A DNA stretch of 64,000 nt. Origin: Salinicola salarius (GTDB lineage Bacteria; Pseudomonadota; Gammaproteobacteria; Pseudomonadales; Halomonadaceae). The DNA lies in NCBI RefSeq assembly GCF_002179555.1, contig NZ_NHOU01000008.1, positions 62,001 to 126,000 of the forward strand, in the 5' to 3' direction. The notes beneath the pieces were generated by a model. That model was given only the letters and a program-made list of their open reading frames with translations. It had not been told where the DNA came from and did no database searches. A program made the position numbers and the translations under genes. Below are positions 56,347 through 64,000 of this stretch, in pieces. Position 1 is the first letter of the stretch; each line of letters opens with the position of its first letter.

Positions 56347-57102
56347 AAAGTACTGGGCGCCGTTGACGTCGACGATGGTGCCGGAGACGAACGCGGCGCC
56401 GTCGCTCGCCAGCCAGACTGCCGCCGAGGCGACATCCTCGGGCAGCCCGGCGCGTCCGGCGGGGATCGTCTCGATGGTGGCCCGCTTGGATTCGTCGGTA
56501 GTGAAGGTCGCATGGAACGGCGTCGCCTCGATGAAACCCGGCGCCAGCGCATTGACCGTGATCCCCCGATTCGCCACTTCCTTGGCCAGCCCGCGGGTGA
56601 AGCCGAACAGCGCTGCCTTGGCGGTGGCGTAGGCGGTGGCGCCGGGATGACCGCCGTTGCGTCCCGCCAGCGACGACACCGTGACGATACGTCCCCCTTC
56701 GCGAAACAGCGGCAGCAGATGGTGGGTGACCAGAAAGACCGAATCCACGTTGAGCGCCTGCACCTGGCGCCACAGCGAGAACGGCATCTCCTCGATGGTG
56801 GAGCGCTGAATCAGACCACCGGCGTTGTTGACCAGAATATCGATACCGCCGACCTCTTCGCGCAGCCACGCCGCGAAGGCCTCGACGGCAGATTCATCGG
56901 TGACGTCCAGCGACCGGGCCAACGCCCTTTCACCGCTGCTGGACGTCAGCGCTGCCAGCGCTTGTGCATCGGGCTCGTGAGAGCGATAGGTCACCACCAC
57001 GCGTGCCCCGGCGGTCGCCAATGCCTGTGCAATGGCGTAGCCGATACCCACGCCGCCGCCGGTCACGACCGCGACCCGTCCCTGCAGATGATCGTCTGGC
57101 AT
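56341..57102 (-). CDS. Short-chain dehydrogenase/reductase (FabG-like)
   Basis: 253 residues of a classical SDR. Cofactor motif TGGGVGIG (13-20), NNAGG, catalytic Ser in VSSLAGRNGG, YATAK (Tyr-x-x-x-Lys) and PGFIEATPF. The Arg-containing TYRSHEPDA after strand 2 suggests NADP. GAGGG upstream of the ATG at 57102; a longer frame has no conserved sequence. Substrate unknown. Confidence 0.9.
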   Translation of the reverse strand: MPDDHLQGRVAVVTGGGVGIGYAIAQALATAGARVVVTYRSHEPDAQALAALTSSSGERALARSLDVTDESAVEAFAAWLREEVGGIDILVNNAGGLIQRSTIEEMPFSLWRQVQALNVDSVFLVTHHLLPLFREGGRIVTVSSLAGRNGGHPGATAYATAKAALFGFTRGLAKEVANRGITVNALAPGFIEATPFHATFTTDESKRATIETIPAGRAGLPEDVASAAVWLASDGAAFVSGTIVDVNGAQYFG

Positions 57103-57169
57103 GCAACGCTCCCTCTTCTCCGGTGATCGTGTTCTACGATGATCGGCAATCGTCGATACCGGCATTGAG

Positions 57170-57472
57170 TCAGCAAACGGGCGCCAAAATCAACCGCAAG
57201 GCAGGGCTGGCGCCGCCAGCCGGCCGAGTCAAAATCCAGCCGCCGCTTTCGAGCTCGGCCGCAGCACGTCGGATCAGGGCGTGCTCGATGCCCAGACGGC
57301 GCGACAGCAGCGCCGTGGTCGTCCCCGTCTTCTCCTCTCCACCGTCGCCCTGTGCATCGAGCGCTCTCAGGGCTACCAGGACCAGTGCCGCCAGCGGATC
57401 GAGCTGGGGATGTTCGACCTGCAACGCCTGCCACTGGCGCTGCAGGTCGACCGGATCAGGGAGCTCAGGCAA
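57170..57472 (-). CDS. Small winged-helix-like protein coupled to the molybdoenzyme gene
   Basis: 100 residues from a TTG at 57472 that overlaps the molybdoenzyme stop by 8 nt; no ATG or GTG exists in the frame. The segment TALLSRRLGIEHALIRRAAAELESGGWILTRP reads like a winged helix-turn-helix (residues 53-84). The N-terminal half is helical. It could be a regulator or an accessory factor. The coupled start and protein-like composition support it, but I know no named family. Confidence 0.6.
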   Translation of the reverse strand: MPELPDPVDLQRQWQALQVEHPQLDPLAALVLVALRALDAQGDGGEEKTGTTTALLSRRLGIEHALIRRAAAELESGGWILTRPAGGASPALRLILAPVC

Positions 57473-59846
57473 GCCGCGTGCTCGCCTCGAGCTTGACGGC
57501 GATCGACTTGGAGGCCGGCGTGTGGCTGAAATCGCCCTTGTGATCGAGCGGGATCAGCGGATTGGTCTCCGGATAGTAGGCAGCGGCGCAGCCCTGGGGC
57601 GTGTCGTAGGCAACGATCTTGAAGCCATCGACGCGGCGGGTCACGCCATCGTCCGATTCACCGATCAGGTCGACCCACTGCCCTGCCTCGAAGCCCAGAC
57701 GCGCGATGTCTTCCCGGTTGAGGAAGATCACCCGGCGGCCGCCCTCGATGCCGCGATAGCGGTCGTCGTAGCCGTAGACGGTGGTGTTGTACTGATCGTG
57801 GGAGCGCATCGTCTGCAGCGTGAGCCAACCCTCGCGCGAGGCGAGACGCTGGTGCATCACCACCGTCGGCAACGCGTCATCGGAAAACTCGGCCTTGCCG
57901 GTCGCGGTGCCGAATTCGAGTCGGGCCACCGGATTGGCGAGCCAGAACCCGCGCGGCGCGCGAACGCGGGAGTTGAAGTCCTCGAAACCGGGGATGACCG
58001 CGGCGATATGCTCGCGGATGACATCGTAATCCTCACGCATCGCCGCCCAGTCGACGGCCTCGCTACCCGCGCTCTCCTGAGCGGGACTTTTCTCGTCAAA
58101 CAAGCGCTCCGCGATCCCGGTGAGGATAGCGATCTCGGAACGCAGCGCCTTGTCCGCCGGTTTGTTGATACCGGCGGAGCCGTGAACCATGCTCATCGAG
58201 TCTTCCACCGTGATCAGCTGCGGCTTGCCCGCCACTCCGTTGCGATCGATGCTGCGGTCGATCTCGCTGCGGCCGATGCAGGGCAGAATCAGCGCCTGCT
58301 CGCCGGTGACCAGGTGGCTGCGGTTGAGCTTGGTGCTGATGAACGCGGTCAGCCGGCAGTTGGCCATCGCCTTCTCGGTGACGACACTGTCGGAAATCGC
58401 GCGGGTGAAGTTGCCGGCCAGACCGATGAACACCTTGCCGGGTCGGTCGCGCATCGCCTCGACCGCCGCCACGGAATCGACCCCGTGCTCCCGCGGCATC
58501 GGTCGGCCGTACTTCGCCTCCAGCGCGTCGAGCAATGCATCCGAGGGTTGCTCGTAGATGCCCATGGTGCGGTCGCCCTGGACGTTGGAATGCCCGCGAA
58601 CCGGCGAGGTGCCGGCGCCGGACTTGCCAAGGTTGCCGCGCAGCATCAGCAGATTGACGATCTCGCGTACCGTCGGCACGGAATGGACATGCTGGGTGAT
58701 GCCCATCGCCCAGCAGGCGATGGTGGCGTTGGAGCGCGCGTAGAGCTCGGCGGCCTGCTCCATCTCCTCGCGGGTCAGGCCGGACTGGGCCTCCAGCGCG
58801 GCCCAGTCGGTCGCTTCGACGCGGACACGATAGGCCTCGAAATGAGCGGTATGGGCTGCCAGGAAGTCGTGATCGAGCACGTCCTCCCCGGCGGCATCGC
58901 GAGCGAACAGCGCCTTGGCCATGCCGCGCACCACGGCCATGTCGCCGCCCAGCTTGGGCCGGAAGTAGTGGCTGCTGATGCGGTGGCTGCCGTTGTGCAG
59001 CATCTCGAACGGCTTCTGCGGATCGGCGAACTTCTCGAGCCCCCGCTCCTTCAATGTGTTGAAGGTGACGATGGTCGCGCCCCGTTCGGCGGCCTCGCGC
59101 AGGACGCCGAGCATGCGTGGATGGTTGGTGCCCGGGTTCTGCCCGAACACGAAGATCGCCTCGGCCTGCTCGAAGTCCTCGAGACGTACACTGCCCTTGC
59201 CGGTGCCCAGCGCCGCATTGAGCGCCACGCCACTGGCTTCGTGACACATGTTGGAGCAGTCCGGCAGGTTGTTGGTGCCGTAAAGGCGCGCCAGCAGCTG
59301 GAACACGTAGGCGGACTCGTTGCCCGCCTTGCCGGAGGTGTAAAAGATGGCGTCGTCCGGCGTGGGCAGCGCCTTGAGCTCGGCGGCGATCAGCTCGAGC
59401 GCGTCGTCCCAGGCGATCGGCTCGTAGTGGTCGGTCTCGGCGTTGTAGCGCATCGGCTCCACCAGCCGCCCCTGGTCCTCGAGCCGATAGTCGTCCCAGG
59501 TCTTCAGTTCGCTGACGCTGTGTCTGGCGAAGAACTCGCGAGTCACACGCTTGGCCGTCGCTTCCCAGGTCACCGCCTTGACGCCGTTTTCGCAGAACTC
59601 GAACGAGGAGCCGTGCTCCGGATCGCCCCAGGCGCATCCCGGGCAGTCGAAGCCGTCCGGCTGGTTGAGCTTGAACAGCGAACGCGCATTGAGCGCCGGT
59701 GAGCGGCTGTGCAACAGATGCTTGCCGACCGACTTCAGCGCGCCCCAGCCGCCCGCCGGGTTGTGATAGTCGAAGATCTTCGCATCCGGCTGGATGACAT
59801 CGGCGCCGGACGCGTTCTGGCTGGATTCTTGGCGGGGCTGGGACAT
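57465..59846 (-). CDS. FdhF/YdeP-family molybdopterin oxidoreductase alpha subunit
   Basis: 793 residues. The start DYHNPAGGWGALKSVGKHLL and DGFDCPGCAWGDPEHG are typical of the YdeP/FdhA-like group; the N-terminal Cys pattern is that of the YdeP type. Molybdopterin-binding blocks include FYTSGKAGNESAYVFQLL, FVFGQNPGTNHPRML and GNLGKSGAGTSPVRGHSNVQGDR (in parts), and a C-terminal Molydop_binding domain ends the protein. Related proteins are called formate dehydrogenase-like or acid-resistance YdeP. GGGAGGAG precedes the ATG at 59846. fdhD, needed to sulfurate such enzymes, lies upstream on the same strand. Confidence 0.9.
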   Translation of the reverse strand: MSQPRQESSQNASGADVIQPDAKIFDYHNPAGGWGALKSVGKHLLHSRSPALNARSLFKLNQPDGFDCPGCAWGDPEHGSSFEFCENGVKAVTWEATAKRVTREFFARHSVSELKTWDDYRLEDQGRLVEPMRYNAETDHYEPIAWDDALELIAAELKALPTPDDAIFYTSGKAGNESAYVFQLLARLYGTNNLPDCSNMCHEASGVALNAALGTGKGSVRLEDFEQAEAIFVFGQNPGTNHPRMLGVLREAAERGATIVTFNTLKERGLEKFADPQKPFEMLHNGSHRISSHYFRPKLGGDMAVVRGMAKALFARDAAGEDVLDHDFLAAHTAHFEAYRVRVEATDWAALEAQSGLTREEMEQAAELYARSNATIACWAMGITQHVHSVPTVREIVNLLMLRGNLGKSGAGTSPVRGHSNVQGDRTMGIYEQPSDALLDALEAKYGRPMPREHGVDSVAAVEAMRDRPGKVFIGLAGNFTRAISDSVVTEKAMANCRLTAFISTKLNRSHLVTGEQALILPCIGRSEIDRSIDRNGVAGKPQLITVEDSMSMVHGSAGINKPADKALRSEIAILTGIAERLFDEKSPAQESAGSEAVDWAAMREDYDVIREHIAAVIPGFEDFNSRVRAPRGFWLANPVARLEFGTATGKAEFSDDALPTVVMHQRLASREGWLTLQTMRSHDQYNTTVYGYDDRYRGIEGGRRVIFLNREDIARLGFEAGQWVDLIGESDDGVTRRVDGFKIVAYDTPQGCAAAYYPETNPLIPLDHKGDFSHTPASKSIAVKLEASTRLA

Positions 59847-60253
59847 GTTTCTCCTCCCGGGAAACGATCGGACGACGATCACGAATGCTTGCAGGCTCGG
59901 GGCGCGAGCGCAAATGGATCCGGTCGTCGATGGTAACGAGTTCGATCAGGAAAACGTCAGGAGCAGGCGTGTTCGGAGTTGGCCGAGCGCGTCTTCGGCT
60001 GGCGGCAATGCTTGCTGATCTCGTCTCGAACGATGCTGGCTTTCGACGCTGACCGGATCGACGATGCCGGCCGACAGGCGATAGGGCGACCTCCAGCGGA
60101 GCGCCGACGACACTCGTGCTTCGGAAGCTATCGAGTGTCGAGAAGACGATGAGGGCAACGTCGTGTCAGGGGGGCACAGCATAGCACGCAGCAGAACCGT
60201 TCGCATGCTCATCGATGTTCATCGACCGTCATCGATTCCGCCGAACCCGTGGC
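59847..60253. other. Intergenic region between the molybdoenzyme gene and fdhD
   Basis: 407 bp. The open frames in it have poor composition and no ribosome site, so I see no gene. It contains several short TCGA-rich inverted pairs and CATCGATGTTCATCG-like words (60210-60230). A promoter for the molybdoenzyme gene is expected here, but I cannot place it. Confidence 0.5.
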
Positions 60254-61045
60254 TCAGCCGTCGCCACGACTCAACAGTTCGAGCCGTTTGCCACGATGGC
60301 AGTTGATCAGCGTCAGGTTGCAGCTGCGCGCGACTTCGACCGCGAGACGGGAGGGATAGGAGAGCGTCGCCAAGGCAGGGATCTTCGCCCTGACGCTTTT
60401 CTGGACCAGCTCCAGGCTGCAGCGGCTGGAGGTCATCACCAGCGCCAGCAGGGTGCCGGCGATCAGGCTGGCGCCGATCACCTTGTCCAGGGCGTTATGC
60501 CGACCGATATCGCGGCCGACCGTGGCGACCGTGCCCGCCTCGGAAAGCCCCAGGGCCAGGTGCATGCCGGGAGCGGATTCGGTGCGCAGGGATTCGAGAC
60601 CCGATGCGAGGGTATCGACTTCCGGCAACGCCGTGCCGGGCAGCCGGGTCAAGCCAAAGAGCAGCTGCGATTCCTCCTGCACGCCGCAGGCGCCGCAGCC
60701 GCTGGTCGACAGCGTCGCCCTCGCCTGGCTGCCGGCGCGCCGGGCGATCCGGTCGGCAACCCGCAAGCGAACCCGGAAGCCGTGGCGGCTGGTCTCGATC
60801 TCGATAGCGCCGACATCGGCGTAGCGATCGATCACGCCCTCGCTGAACGCGAACCCGACCGCCAGCGCTTCGAGCTGGTCCGGCGTCGCCAGCACGGTAG
60901 CGTAGGCGGTGTCGTTGAACACGATGGAGACGGGCGACTCCTGCGGCCCGGGAAGCGTATCGAGGGAGCAGGCGCTGGCGTCATCGAAGATCGCCAAGGA
61001 ATCGGGATCAGGCAGAGGCGTTTGGGTGCGGGAAGACGATGTCAT
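60254..61045 (-). CDS. fdhD: Formate dehydrogenase accessory sulfurtransferase FdhD
   Basis: 263 residues. The sulfur-relay motif STSGCGACGVQEE (CxxC loop, about 123-135), VGRDIGRHNALDKVIG and MTSSRCSLELVQK are FdhD signatures. It transfers sulfur from IscS to the molybdenum cofactor of formate-dehydrogenase-type enzymes. Start ATG 61045 with CGGAG upstream. Confidence 0.95.
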   Translation of the reverse strand: MTSSSRTQTPLPDPDSLAIFDDASACSLDTLPGPQESPVSIVFNDTAYATVLATPDQLEALAVGFAFSEGVIDRYADVGAIEIETSRHGFRVRLRVADRIARRAGSQARATLSTSGCGACGVQEESQLLFGLTRLPGTALPEVDTLASGLESLRTESAPGMHLALGLSEAGTVATVGRDIGRHNALDKVIGASLIAGTLLALVMTSSRCSLELVQKSVRAKIPALATLSYPSRLAVEVARSCNLTLINCHRGKRLELLSRGDG

Positions 61046-61203
61046 GCATGACTCCGTTCCATCGACGAGTGTCAGGGAGGAAGCACGGCTCCACTTTATC
61101 ACGGAATCATGGGGTCACGGGGCGGTGCGCGAGGCGGGGAATTACGTGGACTAGGTCAGGCGAGATATTCATCAGGTAAGATATTCCGGCAAGGCGGAAT
61201 GGC

Positions 61204-61232
61204 AAACGCCCGATCCTCGTGACCGGGCGTTT
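61204..61232 (-). terminator. Terminator after the first entericidin gene
   Basis: AAACGCCCG and CGGGCGTTT form a 9-bp stem with an 11-nt loop, 7 bp past the stop codon. The U-run is short on both strands. Confidence 0.7.
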
Positions 61233-61238
61233 TCGAAC

Positions 61239-61370
61239 TCAGCTGGCAGCGTCCTGTACGGCTTCGCCACCGGCTTCGACGTCCTTGCCAGCGCCATCGA
61301 CGGTGTTGCATCCCGCCAGGATACCGGCGCTGAACAGTGCGAACAGAGAGAAAGCAATCAGGCGTTTCAT
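61239..61370 (-). CDS. Entericidin A/B-family lipoprotein (intact)
   Basis: 43 residues: MKRLIAFSLFALFSAGILAG, then CNTVDGAGKDVEAGGEAVQD and AAS. Lipobox ILAGC, and the CNTVxGxGKDVxxGG core is the entericidin (EcnA/EcnB) signature. These small lipoproteins are linked to envelope stress and cell lysis in stationary phase. AAGGAGG lies 9 nt before the ATG at 61370. Followed by its own terminator. Confidence 0.92.
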   Translation of the reverse strand: MKRLIAFSLFALFSAGILAGCNTVDGAGKDVEAGGEAVQDAAS

Positions 61371-61574
61371 GGTGTCGTCCTCCTTAACGTTTTAGACGGA
61401 TGAATTCTTGGCTCATCCGGGCCGTTTTGTTATCGGCCTGTCATCAAGGTAGCAGAAAGTCGTGAAAAACGCGCAACACGACTTGTCTAACTGTCGGATT
61501 TCGCATCCAAACTGCCGGCCTATCGCCGTTTCATGCACGGCAACGCGGGGCGCGCCGAGACGGCAACGGGCCTA
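61371..61574. other. Gap between the two entericidin genes, with a MITE-end fragment
   Basis: No gene. CGTTTCATGCACGGC (61527-61541) is identical to 15 bp at the left end of MITE copy 2 and may be a remnant of another insertion. GGATGA...TCATCC (61400-61417) forms a possible stem in the leader of the first entericidin gene. Confidence 0.5.
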
Positions 61575-61839
61575 GGGTCTGTTGACGTTTCATGCACGGC
61601 CGCGCCGGAGCCAGTTTTTGTGCGGGGCAAGGCGTGAGGAGCGTAGTTTGGTCATTCCAAATGAACGACGAATAACGCAGCACCGTGCAAAAACTGGCCC
61701 GGCCCTTCGGGTTGCGCGCCAAATGGCGCCATGCGGCGTTGCGGGATTGGAAAAGGGAACCACCCTTCTCTGCATCCCGCGCCTGGCCTGGCGCCATTTG
61801 GCGCAGCAACGCGGTTCGCGCTGAAACGTCAACAGACCC
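61575..61839. mobile_element. MITE-like element, copy 2 (inverted relative to copy 1)
   Basis: 265 bp with the same 17-bp terminal inverted repeats as copy 1 and flanking TA at 61573-61574 and 61840-61841. It matches copy 1 in reverse complement along nearly its whole length, with a few substitutions (for example GCTGAAACG against GCAGAAACG near one end). It is inserted exactly at the 3' end of the second entericidin gene. Confidence 0.88.
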
Positions 61840-61967
61840 TAACGGGAAGCGTTCTGGATCTTCTCGCCGCCGCGTTCGATATCCTGGCCCAGCCCATGCA
61901 TCGTATTGCAGGCACTCAGTGTCAGTAACAGGCAGCCAATGGCCAGCCATCCCCATCCAGCTTTCAT
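61839..61967 (-). CDS. Entericidin-family lipoprotein whose stop codon comes from the MITE
   Basis: 42 residues: MKAGWGWLAIGCLLLTLSAC, then NTMHGLGQDIERGGEKIQNA and SR. Lipobox TLSAC and the CNTxxGxGxDIxxGGEKI core mark an entericidin. The TAG stop consists of the TA at the insertion site plus the first base of the element, so the original C-terminus has been replaced or cut by a few residues. The family core is complete and the protein may still work. Confidence 0.88.
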   Translation of the reverse strand: MKAGWGWLAIGCLLLTLSACNTMHGLGQDIERGGEKIQNASR

Positions 61968-62153
61968 CGTCCTATCCTCGTCACAGGGCCGCCTTTCGAT
62001 AGCGCTTACTTCTATCACGGCGGCAACGCCGAAATCTTACCACCGTTCCCGCGGTCGCCGCGCAACTCGACGCCTTCATGGCAGCGACGTAAAGTGGCGC
62101 CTCGAGTCCTCTCTTTCGGTCTTGTTCTTCGTCGCCTTTCAACCGGAGCCGCC

Positions 62154-62579
62154 ATGCCCCTCTTCACGCTCGACACACGCCTGCAGCAGGATAGCGTCCA
62201 CGTCATCGACCTGAGGTTGTGCCAGGTCCGCCTGAGCCGGGATGCGCGCTATCCCTGGGTCATCCTGGTCCCACGGCGCGACAGTGTCGTCGAGATCTAC
62301 GATCTGTCCCCCGACGATCAGGCACGTCTGTGGCAGGAAGCCACTCGACTGGGCCAGGCGATGATGCGCCACTACGGCGGCGACAAGCTGAACGTCGCCA
62401 CGCTCGGCAATCTGGTGCCGCAGCTCCACCTGCACGTGATCGTACGTTTTCAGGGCGATGCCGCCTGGCCGGGCCCGATCTGGGGTCAGGGTGTAGCCGA
62501 GGCCTACGCCGACGACGCGCTCGAAGGGCGCCGCGACGAAATCGTTCGACTGGCGAGCGAAGCCGGTCTCTCCAACTGA
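62154..62579 (+). CDS. HIT-domain protein
   Basis: 141 residues. The histidine triad QLHLHVIVRF (His-x-His-x-x-x variant, about 97-106) is preceded by NVATLGNLVPQ, and the N-terminal strands VRLSRDARYPWVILVPRRD fit the fold. HIT proteins hydrolyse nucleotide conjugates. CGGAG lies 6 nt before the ATG at 62154; an upstream ATG-less extension is not needed. Confidence 0.9.
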   Translation: MPLFTLDTRLQQDSVHVIDLRLCQVRLSRDARYPWVILVPRRDSVVEIYDLSPDDQARLWQEATRLGQAMMRHYGGDKLNVATLGNLVPQLHLHVIVRFQGDAAWPGPIWGQGVAEAYADDALEGRRDEIVRLASEAGLSN

Positions 62580-62665
62580 CGACTTGGCGGTCCGACGAAC
62601 CGACCACGAGCTCGGCGCTTAAACTTCAGGTAACGAGAATCGTCTCCGCTCGAGACGACCCAGAA

Positions 62666-63682
62666 TCAGCCGCGCCCCGACCCGAATGGCCCCGGGGCAG
62701 GTTCGGACTGCTGCGCCGTGGGCGCCCCCAGCATGGGCGGCGCGGCGGACGGCCCACGCTGCCACTGCGCCAGCGTCAGCGATAGCCCCAGCACGAGTAT
62801 CAACGCCCCGCCCGCCAGGCCGATCCAGGCCTGCCACTGACCGCCACCAGCCGCCGGCTTGAGATGACGCTTGACCCAATCCCGCGCCACGACGCTGAGC
62901 AGCGCCAGCACCGAGACGGTCAGCGCCGTTCCCGCCGACATCGCCAACACCGACACCACGCCCTTGCCGAACTGGTCCAGCAGCGCGGCCGCGCCCAGCA
63001 GCAGGACGGCGCCGCTACAGGGCCGAATCCCGATCGAGAGCACCGTCAGCAGGGCCACGCGCCAATCGCTCGCCTTGCGCGGGTCGACATGATGCTCGTG
63101 CCCGCAACTGCAGTGCGCTCCATGTGCATGGCGCTGCCCATGAATGCCCTCCTGCGCGAGCGAACCGGCGTGACGGGAACGCCATAGACGACGCAGCGAA
63201 CGCACGCAGAGCCAGAACCCCAGCAGCGAGACGACGGCGAAGCTGACCAGCTCGGCCTGCTCGATGCTGCCCATGGCCTGTCGGGTCAGCCAGCCCAGAC
63301 CGAAGACCAGCACGCCGATGATGGCGATCGCCATCACGCCCTGCAGCAAAGCCGCCAGCGCGGAAAGCCCCAGCGCGCGGCGCCAGGCGCCGCCCTGCGA
63401 GGCCAGGTAAGTGCTCAGCACCACCTTGCCATGGCCCGGCCCCGCCGCATGAAAGACGCCGTAGCCGAAGCTCACGCCGAGCAACAAGCCCCAGGTCGCC
63501 GCGTTCGGCGTACGCTTGAGCGCAGTGACCGCCTCGACCAGAGCGTGGTAGAACTCGCCCTGCCAGTACACGATGCGTACCGCGGCCTGCTGCCACCAGC
63601 CCAGCGAATACCCCGCCACGCCGATGGCGGTCAGCAGTGCCAGCGGAATCAGCACTTTCAGCAACGCATTCAACCGGGGCAC
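62666..63682 (-). CDS. NicO/RcnA-family nickel/cobalt transporter
   Basis: 338 residues. Membrane helices with the NicO motifs FHAAGPGHGKVVLSTYLASQ and SIGIRPCSGAVLLLGAA, and a His/Cys-rich cytoplasmic loop (HGQRHAHGAHCSCGHEHH). Start GTG at 63682 with GGAGAG upstream; it overlaps the preceding DUF1007 gene by 13 nt. The pair DUF1007-NicO is a common Ni/Co transport unit. Direction (uptake or efflux) cannot be read from the sequence. Confidence 0.87.
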   Translation of the reverse strand: MPRLNALLKVLIPLALLTAIGVAGYSLGWWQQAAVRIVYWQGEFYHALVEAVTALKRTPNAATWGLLLGVSFGYGVFHAAGPGHGKVVLSTYLASQGGAWRRALGLSALAALLQGVMAIAIIGVLVFGLGWLTRQAMGSIEQAELVSFAVVSLLGFWLCVRSLRRLWRSRHAGSLAQEGIHGQRHAHGAHCSCGHEHHVDPRKASDWRVALLTVLSIGIRPCSGAVLLLGAAALLDQFGKGVVSVLAMSAGTALTVSVLALLSVVARDWVKRHLKPAAGGGQWQAWIGLAGGALILVLGLSLTLAQWQRGPSAAPPMLGAPTAQQSEPAPGPFGSGRG

Positions 63683-64000
63683 GTGATCTCTCCGGTCTCG
63701 GCAAAGAAGCGGCCGAGATTCGGCTCGCCGGTCTCGCTCTTGTCCAGCATCGCCGCTTCCATCACTTTCTGCGGATCCGGCGTTGCCTTGACGACGACCG
63801 AGGCGCATCCCTCGGGGGCGTTTTCCAGCGTCAGGGCACCGGGCAGCGGCCGGGAGCCATCCTCGTTGGCCTCGTGGACCATCTCGATGTAGTAGGTCGG
63901 ATCGAAGATGCGATAGCGCAGGGTACGGCCGGCCAGCGGTTGCGGCGTCGCCAGCGGCAGCACGAAGTCGTAGATCAACCGTTCGTCGCGATAGTCGGTA
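63670..64000 (-). CDS. DUF1007 family protein, C-terminal part (5' end outside window)
   Basis: At least 109 residues; the open frame continues past the window edge, so the internal Met at 63978 is not the start. LIYDFVLPLATPQPLAGRTL and YRIFDPTYYIEM match the DUF1007 periplasmic domain found with NicO transporters. It ends ...GEITCPG, overlapping the transporter start. Confidence 0.85.
   Translation of the reverse strand, partial: TDYRDERLIYDFVLPLATPQPLAGRTLRYRIFDPTYYIEMVHEANEDGSRPLPGALTLENAPEGCASVVVKATPDPQKVMEAAMLDKSETGEPNLGRFFAETGEITCPG

Noticed and set aside
56964-59702. 912-codon open frame opposite the molybdoenzyme gene
   Set aside because: Antisense shadow of a well-supported gene; no ribosome site or family motif.
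59946-60212. 88-codon minus-strand frame between the molybdoenzyme gene and fdhD
   Set aside because: Low-complexity Ser/Arg composition, no ribosome site, no recognisable family.

Overview
The window is GC-rich and densely coded. It looks like a chromosomal segment of a gammaproteobacterium, most likely a member of the Halomonadaceae (Halomonas/Salinicola/Kushneria type). The reasons are the overall protein character, a FabY-type ketoacyl synthase, scpA-scpB-rluB beside three tRNA-Lys genes, a RadD helicase, an osmF/YehZYXW compatible-solute transporter and a pqqABCDE operon. This is a judgement from the sequence, not a database match. I see no phage, plasmid, CRISPR or full-length insertion sequence. 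The only mobile DNA I recognise is a pair of ~265-bp MITE-like elements, in inverted orientation 60 kb apart.

Layout. 1-2.2 kb: end of an unknown CDS, a serine hydrolase whose leader carries MITE copy 1, and three tandem tRNA-Lys(UUU) genes. 2.2-5.0 kb: rluB, scpB, scpA. 5.1-8.5 kb: pqqABCDE, translationally coupled throughout. 8.5-10.4 kb: radD. 10.5-20.4 kb: an acid-sugar utilisation locus with a KdgT-type permease, a LarA-type nickel-pincer racemase/epimerase and its cofactor enzymes LarE, LarB and LarC. It continues with a DUF1537 kinase fused in frame to a PdxA-type dehydrogenase, a beta-hydroxyacid dehydrogenase and a DeoR regulator. 20.5-23.4 kb: two small proteins, an aromatic amino-acid ammonia-lyase and a stem-loop-rich intergenic region. 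23.4-31.7 kb: purL, mltF, a frameshifted diguanylate cyclase and tadA. 31.8-39.4 kb: tesB, an alcohol dehydrogenase with a divergent AraC regulator, a TSUP exporter, GNAT, a META lipoprotein, dacB and an SMR transporter. 39.4-50.3 kb: a TrmB-like methyltransferase, fabY, coaD, a ferredoxin, a P-loop kinase, an outer-membrane protein, a MATE transporter, atoE, a thioesterase and a voltage-sensor-like membrane protein. 50.4-56.3 kb: a beta-propeller protein, an I78 inhibitor lipoprotein and the YehZYXW ABC transporter. 56.3-64 kb: an SDR, a YdeP/FdhF-type molybdoenzyme with fdhD, two entericidin-like lipoproteins (one ended by MITE copy 2), a HIT protein and a NicO-type Ni/Co transporter with a DUF1007 protein.

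The most interesting part is 10.5-20.4 kb. LarA keeps all the nickel-pincer and catalytic residues at the same spacing as Lactobacillus LarA. It sits in one locus with a D-threonate-type kinase and dehydrogenase and their probable permease. Both promoters carry paired copies of a TGATCG-N3-CGATCA operator, so the two operons look like one regulon. My hypothesis is a nickel-dependent C2 epimerase that feeds one four-carbon sugar acid (for example D-erythronate) into the D-threonate route to dihydroxyacetone phosphate. Other points worth a second look are a -1 slippery heptamer inside the diguanylate cyclase, a MITE that supplies the stop codon of an entericidin gene, an ammonia-lyase with a non-HAL specificity pair, and a pore-less voltage-sensor protein.
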